Below are positions 35,973-51,000 of a stretch of 64,000 bases of DNA, piece by piece. Every line of letters begins with the position of its first letter. Position 1 is the stretch's first letter. The DNA lies in the NCBI GenBank assembly GCA_020055645.1, contig CM034546.1, positions 112,003,375-112,067,374 of the forward strand, written 5' to 3'. Under the pieces are notes generated by a model. That model had not been told where the DNA came from and made no database searches. It worked only from the letters and a program-made list of their open reading frames with translations. Origin of the DNA: Tomocerus qinae. Its lineage: Eukaryota > Arthropoda > Collembola > Entomobryomorpha > Tomoceridae. A program made the position numbers and the translations under genes.

Positions 35973-37291
35973 CTTACGTATTCATAAGCGAAATCATACC
36001 TAATAAGTAAGTTCTACATTTTTTGTTTGTATATGTATTTGCCGACTCAATTCGTTAAGTCTACTTGCTAACTAGCATTTTCAGAAAATCTACAAATAAG
36101 AATTATATCCTATGTTATTATTACTATTAAATTAAGGAAACTTATTTTCTTCCGTTTACTGTTATTGTATTTATTAGATAGGTATAATATCGCTGATTTA
36201 AAGCTTATCATAAGTTGGGTTGGGGTTAAATTAATAATTATTGATTGTTTCATTCTTTTGGTTTATGAAGATTGTTAACGATTGTAAATCCACACGTTCA
36301 GTAATAATAATAATAATTATTATTTACGTGTATTTTTGTAGGACAAAGATGAAATACTATTCTTGGCTTTGGTTTTTTGTAACATTTTGTGTAAAACATG
36401 TAAGGTGCCTATGCTTTTTTGCGATGCCATTGCATCGATGAACAAGTACAGATTGTATTTCTTGTGAGTACGAAGCATGTATGGGTATTTCTAAATTCTA
36501 TATTACCATTGTCAAAATAATTTGTACCAACAAGGCAATAAATAATAGTTGCCAGTAAATGAAGTGCTGTTAATTTGTTTTCCTTGTTCATAATGATAAT
36601 ATTTATAAGGCATACCAAAATGAAGTGAGGGAATTTTAGAATGGTCTCCACTTCCATTTGTGGCTATAGTTTTGATGTTTACCCAGACCTATAGGCATTT
36701 CTTATATACCAATCTGGGACCCAAATATTATAGAAGTGTAGTAGTACTAGTAAGTAATGGGCAATGGAGAAGTTTTACTAATTAGTATATTTTTCCGTGG
36801 GAGAATCATACAATATTATTCCCTTCTATTCTGATTCTGCAAAGGAGTGCAAAAGGAATGCAGAGCGTGTCGTCTGTTTAGAAAAGTTATTTCTAGGTTT
36901 TTCAAAAGATGATATTTATTGGTTTAAAATATGAAAATGCCAATATTGGGTATTAAATTTAGCCACAAGGAGCAGAACTTGGAGGAATTGTTTTTGTGAG
37001 TACTATAGCCTACTACAACCTACTACAGCCAGAATCTACATGAAACTCAGGTAAATCTTCTATTGAATGTGTATGATTGGCTGTAAATTATTAACTATAA
37101 TTACCTATTATATTTCACTCGAATCGAAATCTAGTTGGAAATGGAAGTTTTGTCAATTATTAAAATATTTTTAAGGTTCAAACTATTTAACGAAATTATT
37201 CTTTTAATTTTAATTGAAATATACGAAATTAATCAAATTATTTGATAATCACAATATTTATACTAACTTCGATTTTTGATTTTTTATGCAG
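35973..37291 (+). other. 3' flank of DPH7
   Basis: AT-rich sequence with an AATAAA near 36538, a possible DPH7 poly(A) signal. A microexon-like open stretch with a good donor (GTGAGT) ends near 36995 and could join in phase to 37292; no family is recognised. Confidence 0.35.
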
Positions 37292-37528
37292 CTGAAAGAA
37301 GAAATAATATTTGCCACAATCATCGCGGCAACAATGGAAAAAATTGCGGTGGAAGATTTTGACAATCAAATTCGATTAGTAGTGGACCAAATAGAGATTT
37401 GTCTAGTACTAGACAAAATAGAGATGTATCAAAAGGCTAATGGCTTACTTTGCTATCCTGCCAAAGGGCTCGAAAAAAACAAGTTATTGAGAGAATTAAA
37501 AACATCAATAGACAAGTTGCAGTATTGA
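37292..37528 (+). CDS. Possible terminal exon of a small unrecognised gene
   Basis: After a T-rich tract and GCAG acceptor the plus strand is open for 78 codons to a TGA/TAA-rich end (stop at 37526-37528). The product starts LKEEIIFATIIAATMEK and ends LKTSIDKLQY, with helical, charged composition. No known domain was recognised, and the frame may be chance. Confidence 0.25.
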   Translation: MKEEIIFATIIAATMEKIAVEDFDNQIRLVVDQIEICLVLDKIEMYQKANGLLCYPAKGLEKNKLLRELKTSIDKLQY

Positions 37529-39533
37529 TCGGTCAACTAAAATTACTTAGTATGTAGACATCGGACGGACTTTTCTTTCCCGGCCATTCTGAATCGCTGG
37601 ACTTTTGGAAACTAATTTTATTTTTTAAATTATTATTATTATTATTATGCAAATTCGTAAACCTTATTGTACCGATTTGAAATAATTTTTCTTTCTAATT
37701 TCTAATGAAAACATTTGATTTAATACACAGTGCGCAAAATTTTAAAACAGTTTTTGGCATTACTTTAGTGTATTAATTTATCATTATTCTATCTTGTAAA
37801 ATGTAAAACGTTAGAATTGTATACATCTAGTAGTATAATGTATGGTCACGCAAACATTAGTCCAAAAATGTATCAAAGTATAAAAACGGTGCACAAAACA
37901 GCGTAATAATTTAAACAAATATATATTGTACAGTACACAACGGTGATTAGATAATCAGCGCAAATTATTAACTGCTATAATTGCTGCGGGACGTTAAATA
38001 ATGAGAAATAATAGCAATACAGTGGAGCGTTGAGAGATTAATCATTTAGTAACGCCCATTTGAACTCAAGTGCACAAGTTTAATTGTAGTTTATAAATTG
38101 TCGGTCATAGGGAAATCAAAGTATCCCAACTATACCAATAGCATAGCATAAAATATTATTAGCATAACACGTAAATACAACTTGTTCAAAGAGTCCAGGC
38201 TATCTCTGTCAATCACATAAAGTCACAAAATTTTGGAATTAGTTGTTGAGGAAAGGAAGCATAAGCCCTTTCCCCAACTCTGGTTAGTGGTAGTATGCAA
38301 ATGCATTTTACAGGTACAAATAAATAATATCATTCTACTTTGAACACTTATTAGTTGCCAAGCTAAGCTGTGTTGTGTAACTGTAAATAACGAGCAAATA
38401 TTAACGAATGATTGTAAAGATAACATTTTTACAGATTAAATAAGTCTAAGTTATTTAAAATGGCAATTACAAAGAATGGATTGCTTTGTAATGTAGATAG
38501 TACCTATAAATACAAGACATGGTCTGATATTACATTATATAATAATTTTTCTAAGTATGTATATTTAGTTTAGTATATGAGTAACCAATACAGTTAATTG
38601 CTATTTTTATGTGCTAATAACCATTGAATAGGGTAGACTAAACTATTTCTAAAAGGACGAGTAGAATGTGTGTGTAGTTAGATAGACTGCAAACTGTGCA
38701 ATAGTTGTTAACTAGCACAACTATTTAATTATTGCGTCATTTCCTAAAACGTCTAACCTATAGTTCTTTAACATAACATTATTTACTCTATATTTTTTAT
38801 AAGTTACACGTTTCGCCTGATTATCTCTTATTACAAAACCGAAAACTGCACTCTAGTAGTAATTTGCAACTAGTAGAGGCGTAAAGCACCAGTATACGAT
38901 TACACGGTTACATTCTAACACTGAACACCTCCCGTACTCCGACACCTTGCCTAAGAACACCCTTAGGTCTACTACCCCTCCGTTTAATACATCCCGATTC
39001 TACTACCCCCATACGACTGCTGAAAATTTTAGGTTATAATAGTCCTGTTCTCAATATTATTAGTTAAGGAAAAACTAGGAAGAAACAATGGTGAACTGAA
39101 AAACTACTTTACTCTGGAGTTATATGTAATGCTTAGGGTGACCAAGCAGTAGTACTTTTTAGTAATCAGGGACACGGGACACAAATACCACAAAAAATAG
39201 TGTTTAGTAGCAGTTTAGTTTCGGTATGTGTACAAAAGTTTTCTATTACATTTGGGCCCCTGCGTCTTAAGTTACATATAGTTTCAATTTCGTCGTTTCT
39301 TCTTATCCTTTTGTTTTTGCATGGGGAGTCGGCAGGTAGTATTAACACGGTGCAGTAGACCGAGGTTTATGATAGAAGAGGTATTAGAATTCGGGGGTGT
39401 TACGGATTACACGATATTACACGTACACGCTATATAAACGATGTTTAGTGGCCATGTGATGGTGTCCAGTGATTGAGTTTACATTGCATTGACATCATTT
39501 GTAAGATAAGACGAAGTAGGTACATGTAAAGTG
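37529..39533. other. Convergent intergenic region
   Basis: Lies between the plus-strand DPH7 side and the 3' end of the minus-strand membrane-protein gene. Simple ATT repeats occur near 37620-37648. No gene recognised. Confidence 0.45.
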
Positions 39534-42500
39534 TTAAACAGAAGTGCCAAAAGTACTTAAGACCACATCGTCCAAATTTATTTCTTCGGGCGAAGCAAGA
39601 CTTGCTTTTGAAGAATGTTCTGGACATGAAGGTCCTGCCATGCTGTGACTTATCACTGTCACTGCCTCAGATTGACTGTGACTTCGGTGTGGAGGACATT
39701 GAGGGTACAAAGGACTGGGTGAATCCACTCCGATTATATCTTCTTGAGTTCCTTCCGATGGAGTATCATCTCCTTCGGACGATGTCAGAGATTCGTCTAT
39801 GTTTTCCAAGCTGATACAATCTTGATTCAACATGGGACCCGAATCCTACATATTATAATAATGCACACCTTAGTCACCTTACTCATACCCACATGCATCG
39901 TTAATATATCCCACAAAACAACATGAATTAATTTGTCATATAATGGATCATTTAAAAAATGATGCGTATATCAACTATTGTGATGTCCAAAGAGAACAGT
40001 ATTACCTCTATACGGAAGCGCAAGATCAGCTTTTCTACAATCAAATATTATACTTTCTAATTAGAATTGCAATCTCCAAGAATCTATACCTGTAAAGCTT
40101 TGAGTATTGCCTGACAAATCGGGTTGTCGATGGAGAAAGGATTGTCAGTTTCACGGTTGTGGATGATTACAGAAATAAATGCTGGGTGAAGAATCGGTAG
40201 TGGAATTGACAGGCACATTGTAGTGTCTTCCACACTAAAATAGCAAATATAATACAAAAAACTTTTGTCAATACCTGCATACAATATTGTATTTTGAGCA
40301 CAAGAATTTTTCCATAAAAATAGACCACTATAGCTGTAATTAGGAGCGAGGGTAGGCTTACATGTGAGGTGATCTTGCTAAAGGATTAAACGCTGATACA
40401 TCCAAGTATGGTGAATGGATATGGTATTTGACTTTAGACATTGTAACAACGTCTCCTGTCCAAAATTCGTCTTCAATACTTCCAATAAAGATGTCTGTCG
40501 ATATAGGACTGTGCTTCATTGTCATCTAAAGACAAAGGAATATTATGTCTTTCCTCCTTGCATGGCATTTACAGTACAACACTGATAAATATAGGTTGAT
40601 ATAGATTAAACATTAATCTCATACCTCAAGGTTGAAATATACATCCAAGTCTTCTAAAGGTGTTAAAAAATCTTGGCAAAATACTTCACTCATTAGAAGA
40701 ATGCATAAGTTCATCCAATCGCCATATTCCAATCCTCTGGATTCCCAAAAGTTATTGATTTCTTCCTGACAAGACATTCTTGAGAATATTCTATCAGGGT
40801 AAAAATTCTGGGCCATTTTACACGCTCCTAAAAGAGCTCGCTCTAATTGCGGCTTCCGCATCCGAATTCTGGACCTTGTAGCTACATTTAAACCAGTTTC
40901 CAATTCTCGTCGACGCTTCATTACTCGATCTTCTAAATTGGATCGTAATACTAAAGTTTCACGGATCAAATCACGATAAGGACCCTCATTTTCAATCAAT
41001 TTTGCAGAGAAAGGTCCAAAACACGACTGGAAAAATGACTTGAATTCCATTTGTGGTTGTGTGATCAGTTGGTTGGTTTTCTGGTAAAAAATGTTAAGTT
41101 CCTCCATTTCCAAACGTGCTTGGAAAGCAATCAAAGATTGCTCTGTGTTGATCTAAATGTTGATAAATGAATTACAGATATTTAAAATGGATCTATATAA
41201 GCCTCTTAAAGAGTCTACATATAAATACTTATGTATATGTACACCAAAGACAATTTTAGGTTTGAACACTGCCTTTGAACTAAAACATAGCTATACTATT
41301 ATAGGCATAATACGAATATTGTATGTATTTTAACGTAAGAATACATATGAGAACATAATCATTAATGTACTAATTTACTTGGTGCTAGATCATTGGCTTA
41401 AGAAAGCTCACCTCGTAATAAAAGTCGTTTTCTAATCCAGGTCCCATTATCCGTTTGATAATCCAACTATTTCCTGAAGGTAACCTTCCTTTGGGTTTTA
41501 TTAGGGAATAAAACATGATTGAATCCCATCCCAAACGGAGACCATAGTTAATAAGAGTCCCTGTTGTTTAATTAATAAACATTAGTAGCTGTCTAATGGC
41601 AATTTTCGCAATTGCACACGTGCGCGTAATCAGTAAAATGGTAATACCTACCTACAGGTATTGGTATTTTTATTGTTAGATGGTAGAGTTTTGTTAAACG
41701 GTTTAGCACGAAAACTTACATAAAACTATGAGTGTAAAGATGACAGGACAGATAATCAAAGCTCCACATAAACACACAATCGGTTGTAGCACCCCTTGAA
41801 GTAATAGAGATCCCAAGGTGAAAAACACAGGGAAAAACTTTTGTCGGTTCGGAACAGGACACTCAAAATCATAGATTGCAATACAAATGACGTGGAAGAC
41901 AATAACAACGACGGGCACCCTGGCAGATGTAAACGAATCAAAAAGTTAGTACTTGTGGCTCATAAAACGTGGTAAAGCGATGATGACTGCAGGTAATGAT
42001 AGTTAAGCCAAAAAAAGCGATTAGAGTAAAAGTACGTGGACTTAATATTCTGGTACTTTTGCAGCACTTTTAGTCAACTTACCATGCTGGAGCAGTAGCT
42101 GCGAGAAGAAAGCTGAGCAAACAGATAACAACGGATCCCAGTGGAAGAAACAAAATGATAATAAATGATAAACAGAATCCTTTGAAAAAGTAATTCCAGA
42201 AACGATTGAGGAAACGATTCCAGCCTTTACCCAAGAACTGAGTGTCTGGTTGAGATTCAAATCGAGTTCTCGCTTTAGAAACACGTCTCCAAATGTCTGT
42301 CAGTCTTGAGATTAGTGTAGATGTTTGAGAGGATTTCTTCGGACACAAAGTGCCATTAACTTGAGAGAGTTCTAGGTCTGTCATAAACGGTTTAGTACAA
42401 AAAACTGCCCGTAAACTGAGTGGACTGCACCAAGGGACCACATAACCCAGAATGTACATGATATTCAGCATCCAGGTAATTGTTCTGAAAATCATGTTTT

Positions 42501-45097
42501 GTATTCTCCACAAGGGCCATCTGCTTGTTGTCATTAAGCATTTGACACGTTTTACAGTGAAAATTGGCTGCACAATTTATATCATAAACATTATTATTCT
42601 CTTCAAGAGTTGAGGAAATCAAATCAATTATTGTAAAATCAATTGATATATTATGCTTACATGATATGGATCTGTTCGAGGGCTGGTAATTGTAGTAGGA
42701 ACACAACTTACAACTGTGGGGATTATTTCTGTCTGACCATGGAGACTTCGGGTTATCACATAATTCTCAGCCTTCCAGATCATTATCTTCCATTCGAATA
42801 TTCGGCATGGCTTTTTGTCGGCTTCCAGCTCTTTCCTTAATACAGGCTCAGTCTGGAAGATCAAGTAAACAAAGTTGACTAATAATGACACCGCTGGGTA
42901 TACACAGGTGCATATAAAAGATGTTGCGCTTACATCTCTCATGAAGGCTAAGTCTCTGGCAAGGAAGTAAGTATGCTGCTTTAGGAAATGTTGTCGGAAA
43001 AGCTCCAGAGAGATTTCATGTGGAAGCCAACGATTCTCTTCAAAAAATTTAGACTAGAAAGTAAATAATAGCCATTTACTTAATGCTCATGCACTTACAG
43101 AATGATGAAAGTTAGTCGATGACAATGCTTAGAGACACAATAAATTCGTTTTTTATAAAATTATTTTACTTGAGATCTTTCCATTTGCATTTTCAACCAC
43201 ACGGGGTCACGAGAAAGGGTTGGATAGGCACCCACCAAAAATTTGCGAGTATCTTTTAGTTCAGATTCCAATTTTAAACCGACATTATCAACAGCCCTGG
43301 AAAGATTCATAAAAATTATCATCCATACTATCCTGCATATTTACACACAATTGAGTGTGTAAGGATAATCAATTTTTACTTACCTATGCATCAGAACGTA
43401 AAGTTGTGCTTGTTCAATTAAAAGTCTATCTATATCCTGAGCAATAGATGTGATATCAGGGCAGGCACGTATAGCATTGTACACTCTTCGCAAATACTCA
43501 TCCATAACCATGATGTTTGCTTCCTAAAATTGATATTTGTTTACTCAATAATATGGAAATATCATAAGAGATATTGCGCTATCTGCAGCATACCATCTCT
43601 ATTTCACTTTCAGACATCTTTCTCGTTTTCAACTCAGTAATAACTTTCTCCCGAAAAGATAGAAACCAACCCCTGGCAGATTTTTCTAGAAGACGACCCA
43701 AGGGTGGGCCGACTTTCCGAAAAATGTCCCTGTTAAAGTACAATTTAGTTTCCCAATTGCTTGTGCTAACATCTTTAATTGCGATGTACATGAAAGTGTA
43801 GAGCAAACCTGTCGAACAAGCGTAAGTCCAAGTCGAGGGACATGAAATTTTTGAAGCGATAGGGGACTGGAGGAGGCCTCTCCATGGCCATGGTAACTTT
43901 TTCCCGCATTGCCTTGTTGGCCTGATTTCGGACGTAGCGACCGACACCTTTAGCTCCATCACCCTGTTTCATTCATGAACATAATTTTGTGGATCAGCGA
44001 TGTAATCAAGACCTCTTATATTCTTATTATTTCTATGTTTATCAGATGATATCAGTAAAAATAGTTATTTTAGGACTTACTTTGCACTTTAACTCAGCTA
44101 CAAGAAATTTACAACGCTCCTCTTGAATTTTTCTCTCCAAATTGGGTGCGTACACTTTCCCGAACCCAATAATAAGATCTTTCAAAATACAAAACATTCA
44201 ATTTAGAACCAAAAAAATTAAAATACATTATCTGCTTAGAACATTTTGGTAATTAAATAATATTCACCGAAAAGTTCAATGAGATCAAACTTAAGACAGC
44301 TTAAAGATTGTTTCAAACTGAGGCTTTCTCCTAGAAGAAATTGTGGTGCATAAACAACGAGAAATCTTAAAGCGAAAGACAGTCCATCTAAGTACTCTTC
44401 TTTTGCTGTATCGACTCCTTTTTGGAAAAATGGATTTAACCGCCAAACATGGTTTTGTCCAGGGAAGTTGACACTTGGAACTGTAAATTGTCTGAAAAAT
44501 ATATTTTACACAGCGTAATTATATACAGAAACTGAGAAAACGATGTTAACACAAATGTATAGTGATAATAATATTTTAAGTAGTTACCCTTTACGCTTAA
44601 TTGATTGTAATTGATTGTGTCCAAGAAATTTTGGATTTCCTTTGCAATCGGTGGTCAGTGCATCTAATTCATCAAATGTGGGTAAGACAAACAAATCTTT
44701 GATGCGGACCAACTTATTATCCACAATTGATGAAGGGAGAAGAATGGGAAAGGACTTCCAATGAAACAATACTCGTTCGGAGACCAACTGGATTTTCTCA
44801 ATAACCTCTCTCACATTTGAATTGGAGAGTGTATCCCACTTTATATCCAACTCAAGTTTTCCTTTCTGCAATCAAACAAAGGAATTTGTCACTTGTGTTA
44901 AATGTAAATAAACAATAAACCATACATAATAGGTATAGTAGCTATCCCACAAATTAACCAACGCATATAAATAAATGGTTACTATCTTTCAAAAGTTTTT
45001 CAACGATCTAATGGTAGAGTTTACTTGGAAAGGAAAATTGCAAATAATTACAAGAGGAAAGAGAGCAATAATGGTTTACCTCCGGATCTTGGTTCAT
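39534..45097 (-). CDS. Large multi-pass membrane protein, family not recognised (1156 residues)
   Basis: Seventeen coding exons: 45097-45080, 44865-44588, 44491-44268, 44178-44081, 43963-43809, 43729-43594, 43523-43384, 43296-43170, 43053-42934, 42852-42661, 42567-42083, 41919-41720, 41560-41412, 41152-40625, 40525-40362, 40234-40090, 39845-39534. Every junction is in phase. Starts MNQDPE. Residues 1-520 are soluble and helical. Residues about 527-724 hold four or five hydrophobic segments (for example GFCLSFIIILFLPLGSVVIC and VPVVVIVFHVICIAIYDF). Residues about 770-950 are charged and helical, and the end is acidic and Ser/Pro-rich. The strong exon structure and coherent composition say the gene is real and probably conserved; I cannot name it. 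It is convergent to DPH7 and divergent to the IRSp53 gene. Confidence 0.8.
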
Positions 45098-48000
45098 GGT
45101 GCATTTCTTTAGATTAGGATTGCTACATAATTTTTGGTAATTGTCTAGCAAGGTGAAGGAAGACCGGTGTTATTTCAAACATTGTTTTGTTTATTTACAC
45201 AGTGATATTAGTATATTATCTAAATCTGCAATACGCAGAAACCTTAACCTTGATCCAGGTTGAAGAAGAGTGAAAGGGAGTAATGTGTAAGCTATATGGA
45301 CATTAATAAGGATGACTGTTTAGCCATTTTGTCGGAAAGAAAGAACTGTCTGCTGAAAAAGTGATAAATTGAGATAAGTAAAGAGTGACGGATATGATGG
45401 CAAATCCTTTGTAGTTTATTTCTGTGATGGTTTTGTATGACAGCGACGGTGGAGAAAAGGCCCAGCCCAAAATCAGCTGATAGTTCTGTAGTACAATTGC
45501 AGGAAAAGGAACAAATGCCTAAGCTCTCAGAGAGCTGCAGAGAGAGAGCAAATCCGTAAACCTTCAGCGAAACGAGTTTTTTACAGGGAAACTGTGTTTT
45601 TGAACATAAACTCACTATACACGACGGACGGACGGAGGAAACATAATTACATACGCATTACTACTGTGTATATTCTCCAGCAATCTATACTATGCTACTA
45701 CTGGAATGCTTTATTACACGATGGTAGTATACCCATTAGTAGAAAACACGCAAATAGCTATAAGTCTCATGAAAAGCATGAAATATGCGAGCATAAAAGA
45801 CACATGGCCCGAATTATATTTCGAGTGCATAGTTCATGTCACAATAAAATACCAATTTAAAAAGCTACTCCTCGTTGACTACATAGATGATATGCACACC
45901 AAAACAGGATGCTGAATCATATGGAAGTACGTTACATGCTTTTAATTGACATATAACTTGTAGTAATGTACATACATTTGGCTAGATAAAAGACTGTCAT
46001 TCTACTACACTGTACTAGTAAAACAGCTTAATGTTTACAATTTATGGGTTTAGAATTGTTGTACTATTTAGTCCTTGTGGATTTTTACGGAGGATGATGA
46101 CTTTTACAAGATTTTGATGTTTGTTCTTGTACTCATTGTTCTGTGAATATGAAACGCGTAAAATATCAGATATCTCTTTTACAGAGAAATGCTAATTTAC
46201 TTCATTCCATTATGCGGCATTTTCTATTGTGTACGATTTGGTTGCTTTAGGTATGCATGTAATCGCTTACACACCTAGATAATTAACAATTAATAAAATC
46301 TAAGTTGGTCTGGTCAGTCTAGTACAGATAGTCTAGTTACACCAACATAAATGCATTCGATATGTGTAAGGTTAACAAAATTCACGAACATAAAAAATAC
46401 ATTCTTTTGAGATTTCAAATGGTTTGTGTTCATTCATGTTGTCTACATGTACAATATTTGTTTGTATGTATACAGCCATAAGAGCTGCAGATGAACGAAC
46501 CTAATTAATTTTGTGAAAGTACGAGTAACTAGCATGTAACCAAGCAGTGAATGAAAAAATGTTGCTTTTTATCTATCTGTCTACTCTTTGGGTTCGCTCT
46601 CTGATATTTGCTTAATGTTGGTCTACTCTGCTGTGGCAGATCATTTGAGTAGATTGACCACAGTCAGATGAAACTGTGTAATATTACTCTCATTAGCAAA
46701 TCAAAAATCGTACAAGATAATTTATTTAAAAATCATCCGTATTATGCGAAGGTCTGGCTTATTATGAAGTAAGTACCAACTTACTACCTAAATGTCTATA
46801 CTACGGTATTATAATATACATCCAATATGATATCATAACATTGCGTACTGTAATACAACATAATAGATAAGCTACCTTGGTATATGGATGTGATATGCTA
46901 ATACTAAGGTCCTTCTCAGAACAAGTTAACCTTTCCTCTTAGAAATATTTCACGGAATCCTCCTAGGGTTACCTATTGGGTAGCAACCCAGAAGAATTGA
47001 TGATTTTGGCTCACTTAATGTACACCGCAATGTTTAGCTAACAATTTTAGTGGTTAGATAAATGATATTTTAATTGTAATCCCAAACCTTTTAAACATGT
47101 TTTCCCTTCTGAATTTCTACGAACTTATGCACATCATTATTATTATGCACCGCTCTGTCGAAGGTTCAGTTCTACATTGATTCAGGACTAGTTATATGAA
47201 CCTCTTTACATAATTTAATATAAATTGAATAATCAGTCTAGATACAATCTCCTAATGCAATAAGTATGCCTACCATTGCCAAAATAATATCCTAATCAAT
47301 AGGATACAGTGTTAGACCTAGAACCTAATTAAGTAGGTGCACAATGAACAGGTATATAAATTGTGGAGTAGGATAATATAAAATCTGTCAAAATGTATCT
47401 TTAAAAAGGTTCAGTTTAGTAGATAAAGTTTTTGGGCGATCTCAATTGAGGCAATCCAATAAAATTCACATTTTTATAACAATAAGGGCTAGAATAATGT
47501 TATTAACTTTATGCATGTGCTCAATTTTATAAAACTGTCCCAAAGAAACGCACGAAAAAGATATGCATAATGAAGCAGGTGTAACTTAGAAGTAAGTTAA
47601 AGCCATTTCTAAATAAATTAGACAATGAAATACAATGTATGAATATGGAATAGTAGGTCTGTTCAAGTGTTTCAATGCTCAGAGTTGTTATAAACGCAGA
47701 AAATAACGTTTGCAATGTTGTTTGTATTTGCAGGCATAATTTATACCTCCTTTGGAGCATTTCTATTAATAGGTGATGAAAAATAAGAGATGTGCCCCTG
47801 TTGACCTAAAATAAAGTTAAGAGCCTATTACACCTGAATGAGAGTATCTACAAAAATAACACAATTTTAAACACGTATTTATAGCGAGGCGACTTGAGCC
47901 TTTCCAGAAGCGGTTGCTGGTGACATTGTAATGAACCCAATTTAAGATAGTATCGTATCTGTAGCAATAAGAAAGGACAAGATAGGACGTAGTCCATTTT

Positions 48001-51000
48001 TCATTTGGGTATAATGGAAATATACGTAACCTCTGGCTGGCAATGCAGATATCAGAATTGTATTGTGCTCTGGTTGGCATCGGAGCAGAGTGTCGATGGA
48101 AAAAGCTGATAAGTGTCATATCGATTCTCCGTTCTCTGCATGCCTCTGAGGTGGCTGTATATACTCGGTAGAATTCATCTTGTGGAAGCTAAAGAAACAT
48201 CATAATAGAAGTCACTAAGCCGGAGACTATTACGAGAACAAAAGTGGTAGAATAAGAAGGAAGCCCTTAGCCTTCATATTTTATTAGATTGAACCACAGA
48301 ATAAGAAATGACGAAGTTGGTTCATGAAAATCTCATCTAGTTCAAGTAATTTACAAGGAATAAATTATGATGAGAAAGATATATTATATTAGAAGATATA
48401 AAATAGATGGTAAACAACTTCTCTGTCTGGAAGTGTAATAGGTGAGGATTTTGAAAAGAATGTTGGATGAAGGAATGGGGAAGCCAAAGGAAAGTTGTCC
48501 CATCAAATAAAACCCAGTCGACATTAACAAAGGAGAACTAACTACTAGTGCTACACATTATATTAAATATTAACTACCTATCTTGTGTCTTGATAGTGAC
48601 GAAGTTGGATTTTCTTAAATGTATACGGAACAGCAACAAAAAACATATATAAATAGTAGGAGATACAGCAACCGCACCGTTTGCTTTGTATTTGTTGTCG
48701 TGGTCATACACATACATAGTTGTAGCTTACAGCAATCTACTCAACTGAGACTGACTGAATTGAACAGACAGAGCATCATTGCCTTTGTATGCTCCTAACA
48801 CATTACTCAACACAACTGAACATGAACTCACAAAAGCGAAGCCAAAGCAAGACAGAGTCAACTTATTGTATGGTGTGCTCTGCTATTTGCTATATCTTCC
48901 AATCTCATCCACACCTAGACTTCTATTACGTAGCAGCACAACTTTGCAACTACCACTACATACAGCCTACTTACTTCTATGTACTTACCAGTTCATAATC
49001 TTTTTGGTACCCTTTACATCTTTAGATACAAATATTACAGAATGTATACAACAGAAGACCTTTATATCCCACTATCCTTAATCCTCGCAAACACAACTGT
49101 AACCAAAGCGTAAAAGTCTCCAAACTCCAGTCTCCATACACTTTTAGCTTCTGCATGTAACAATATAAAACAAGTATAGCAATGCCATGTATAAATAGAC
49201 CAACTCAATATAATATCATATATTTCGTTTGCTATTCCAAACCTATCTTTGTTGATATGTTTCATCGCTACATAAATACATACATTACTATTCCCTTCTA
49301 TTATTTCGATAAGTAGACATAGCTATGCACAAAAAGCATTAGGCGAGGCAAGAGAAGGGTGCGGGCGAGTACCTTACCTATACGGAATACACACTACAGA
49401 CTGTCTATTTAGTCTGTTTACATCTATCTGTACTTATGTTTTCATCGTGAAAATTCTTTTTTTCTACTCAAAATTGGGATTGTCAGATCAATAGCATTGA
49501 AATATACTTTTAAATGGAATTCAGATATGGATAATGTATTCAAATTATATTATTTCCTGATTATCAATCCACCTTATTAATATCAATTACATTTTTAACA
49601 GCATAAAATTATTGTTGTACACGAAGTAGTATACACCAAAATATACCAATTTAGTATTCCTCATTAAGGAGGAAGCCAATGCATCTTCCCGATTTAAGTA
49701 AATCAATTATTATGTTTCCTATATGAAAAATCTAGTTAGGGTCAAAAAGTACAGTTATTGGCTTTTGCATTGTTTCCAATAATGTTCATTGTACAGTAAT
49801 CTTAAAAACCCATAAATTCGAACAAGAAATGGACTATTATGGTGAGAACCTAACCTAACAAGCCGAAGAGTGAAGAATTAAATATACATTTTTTATTGCA
49901 ATTTTATTTTCCCAATGAAAAATTCATTTTCACCCAAGGGGATTTGATTTTTGCACTGTTTAATGTTGCTAAAAGCCATTTCAAAGTTGTAATTTTAGAA
50001 GTAAATGAAAACGGATTGGATATGGAGTTATTACAGGGTGAAAACGGTTTAAATGGATGGAGTTGTGCAGTAGTGGCTGACTGTATATGGTCCATATATG
50101 GTTAGTATGTGTAAGAAGTAAAGTATGGAGCAAAAGTTGTCGGTAGTCCGGTGTGTCGGCTGGCTGGCGCAGTAGAGGCAAAGCAAGTCAAGTGAAGTTT
50201 TGAAAGGCAGATCCTGCCGTCCTTATGTATATGCTATTGTATGGGTTGAGAGTGTATGAGTAGCGAGAAGGAGCTCTCATGTGTAATCTTCTGTAGGAGC
50301 ATCATAAGAAGAAGAAGAAATAGGGAAGAGACCCCCAGTTAGTGTAGGTGACTTGACTTGACTTTACTCCACTCGAATCCAGTTGTCTCGTCTCTAAATT
50401 CACTTTCCTTTCCATGAGGGTGAAATTCTTGAGATTTCTTGTTTACAGCAGAAACAGCCTTGTCGTATAGCCGGACTGAAGGAAGACGCTTATTTATAGT
50501 CTTATTACCATACTATATAGGTATATAGTCTAGGCTAGGCTAACAAAAGCCGAGCTGTGCAAGACAATTCCTTATTCAATCTGACTCCTTCTATCACAAC
50601 AACAGAGAGCACGAAAACGAAGCACGTTTCAGTAGTGGAGGCAGAGAGCGTCTCTAAAGTGTACTCTATCTATCTTCTATGTATAGTTAAATTACCCAGG
50701 ACATAAATATTTTATGAGAAAATGTACAGAGCATATTTTAGGTAAATTCATATGACAGGTAGCAATAGAGCATAGGAGGAAGAAAGAAGTTATCACAGTT
50801 CAAGTTTGCATCGTTTAATATACACATCGTCACCTTTATCATCCATCATATCTGCAATCAGGCACATTGCGATACGAGAAGGCACGATTAGTATACTTAA
50901 TACACTTGCATTCTAGTACATAGCCCTACCACACACACACATCTCTACTATATAGTAGTAGGAACCTAAAGCAGGTAGTTCTCTAGCTTGACTTGTCTTA

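Noticed and set aside
42392..42942. Alternative minus-strand frames across exons 10 and 11 of the large membrane protein
   Set aside because: They run through intron sequence; the chosen frame has correct donor and acceptor sites in phase and carries the hydrophobic segments.
50417..50435. Short stretch resembling the conserved 18S rRNA segment GGTGAAATTCTTG
   Set aside because: The match is about 13 bases with no flanking rRNA similarity.
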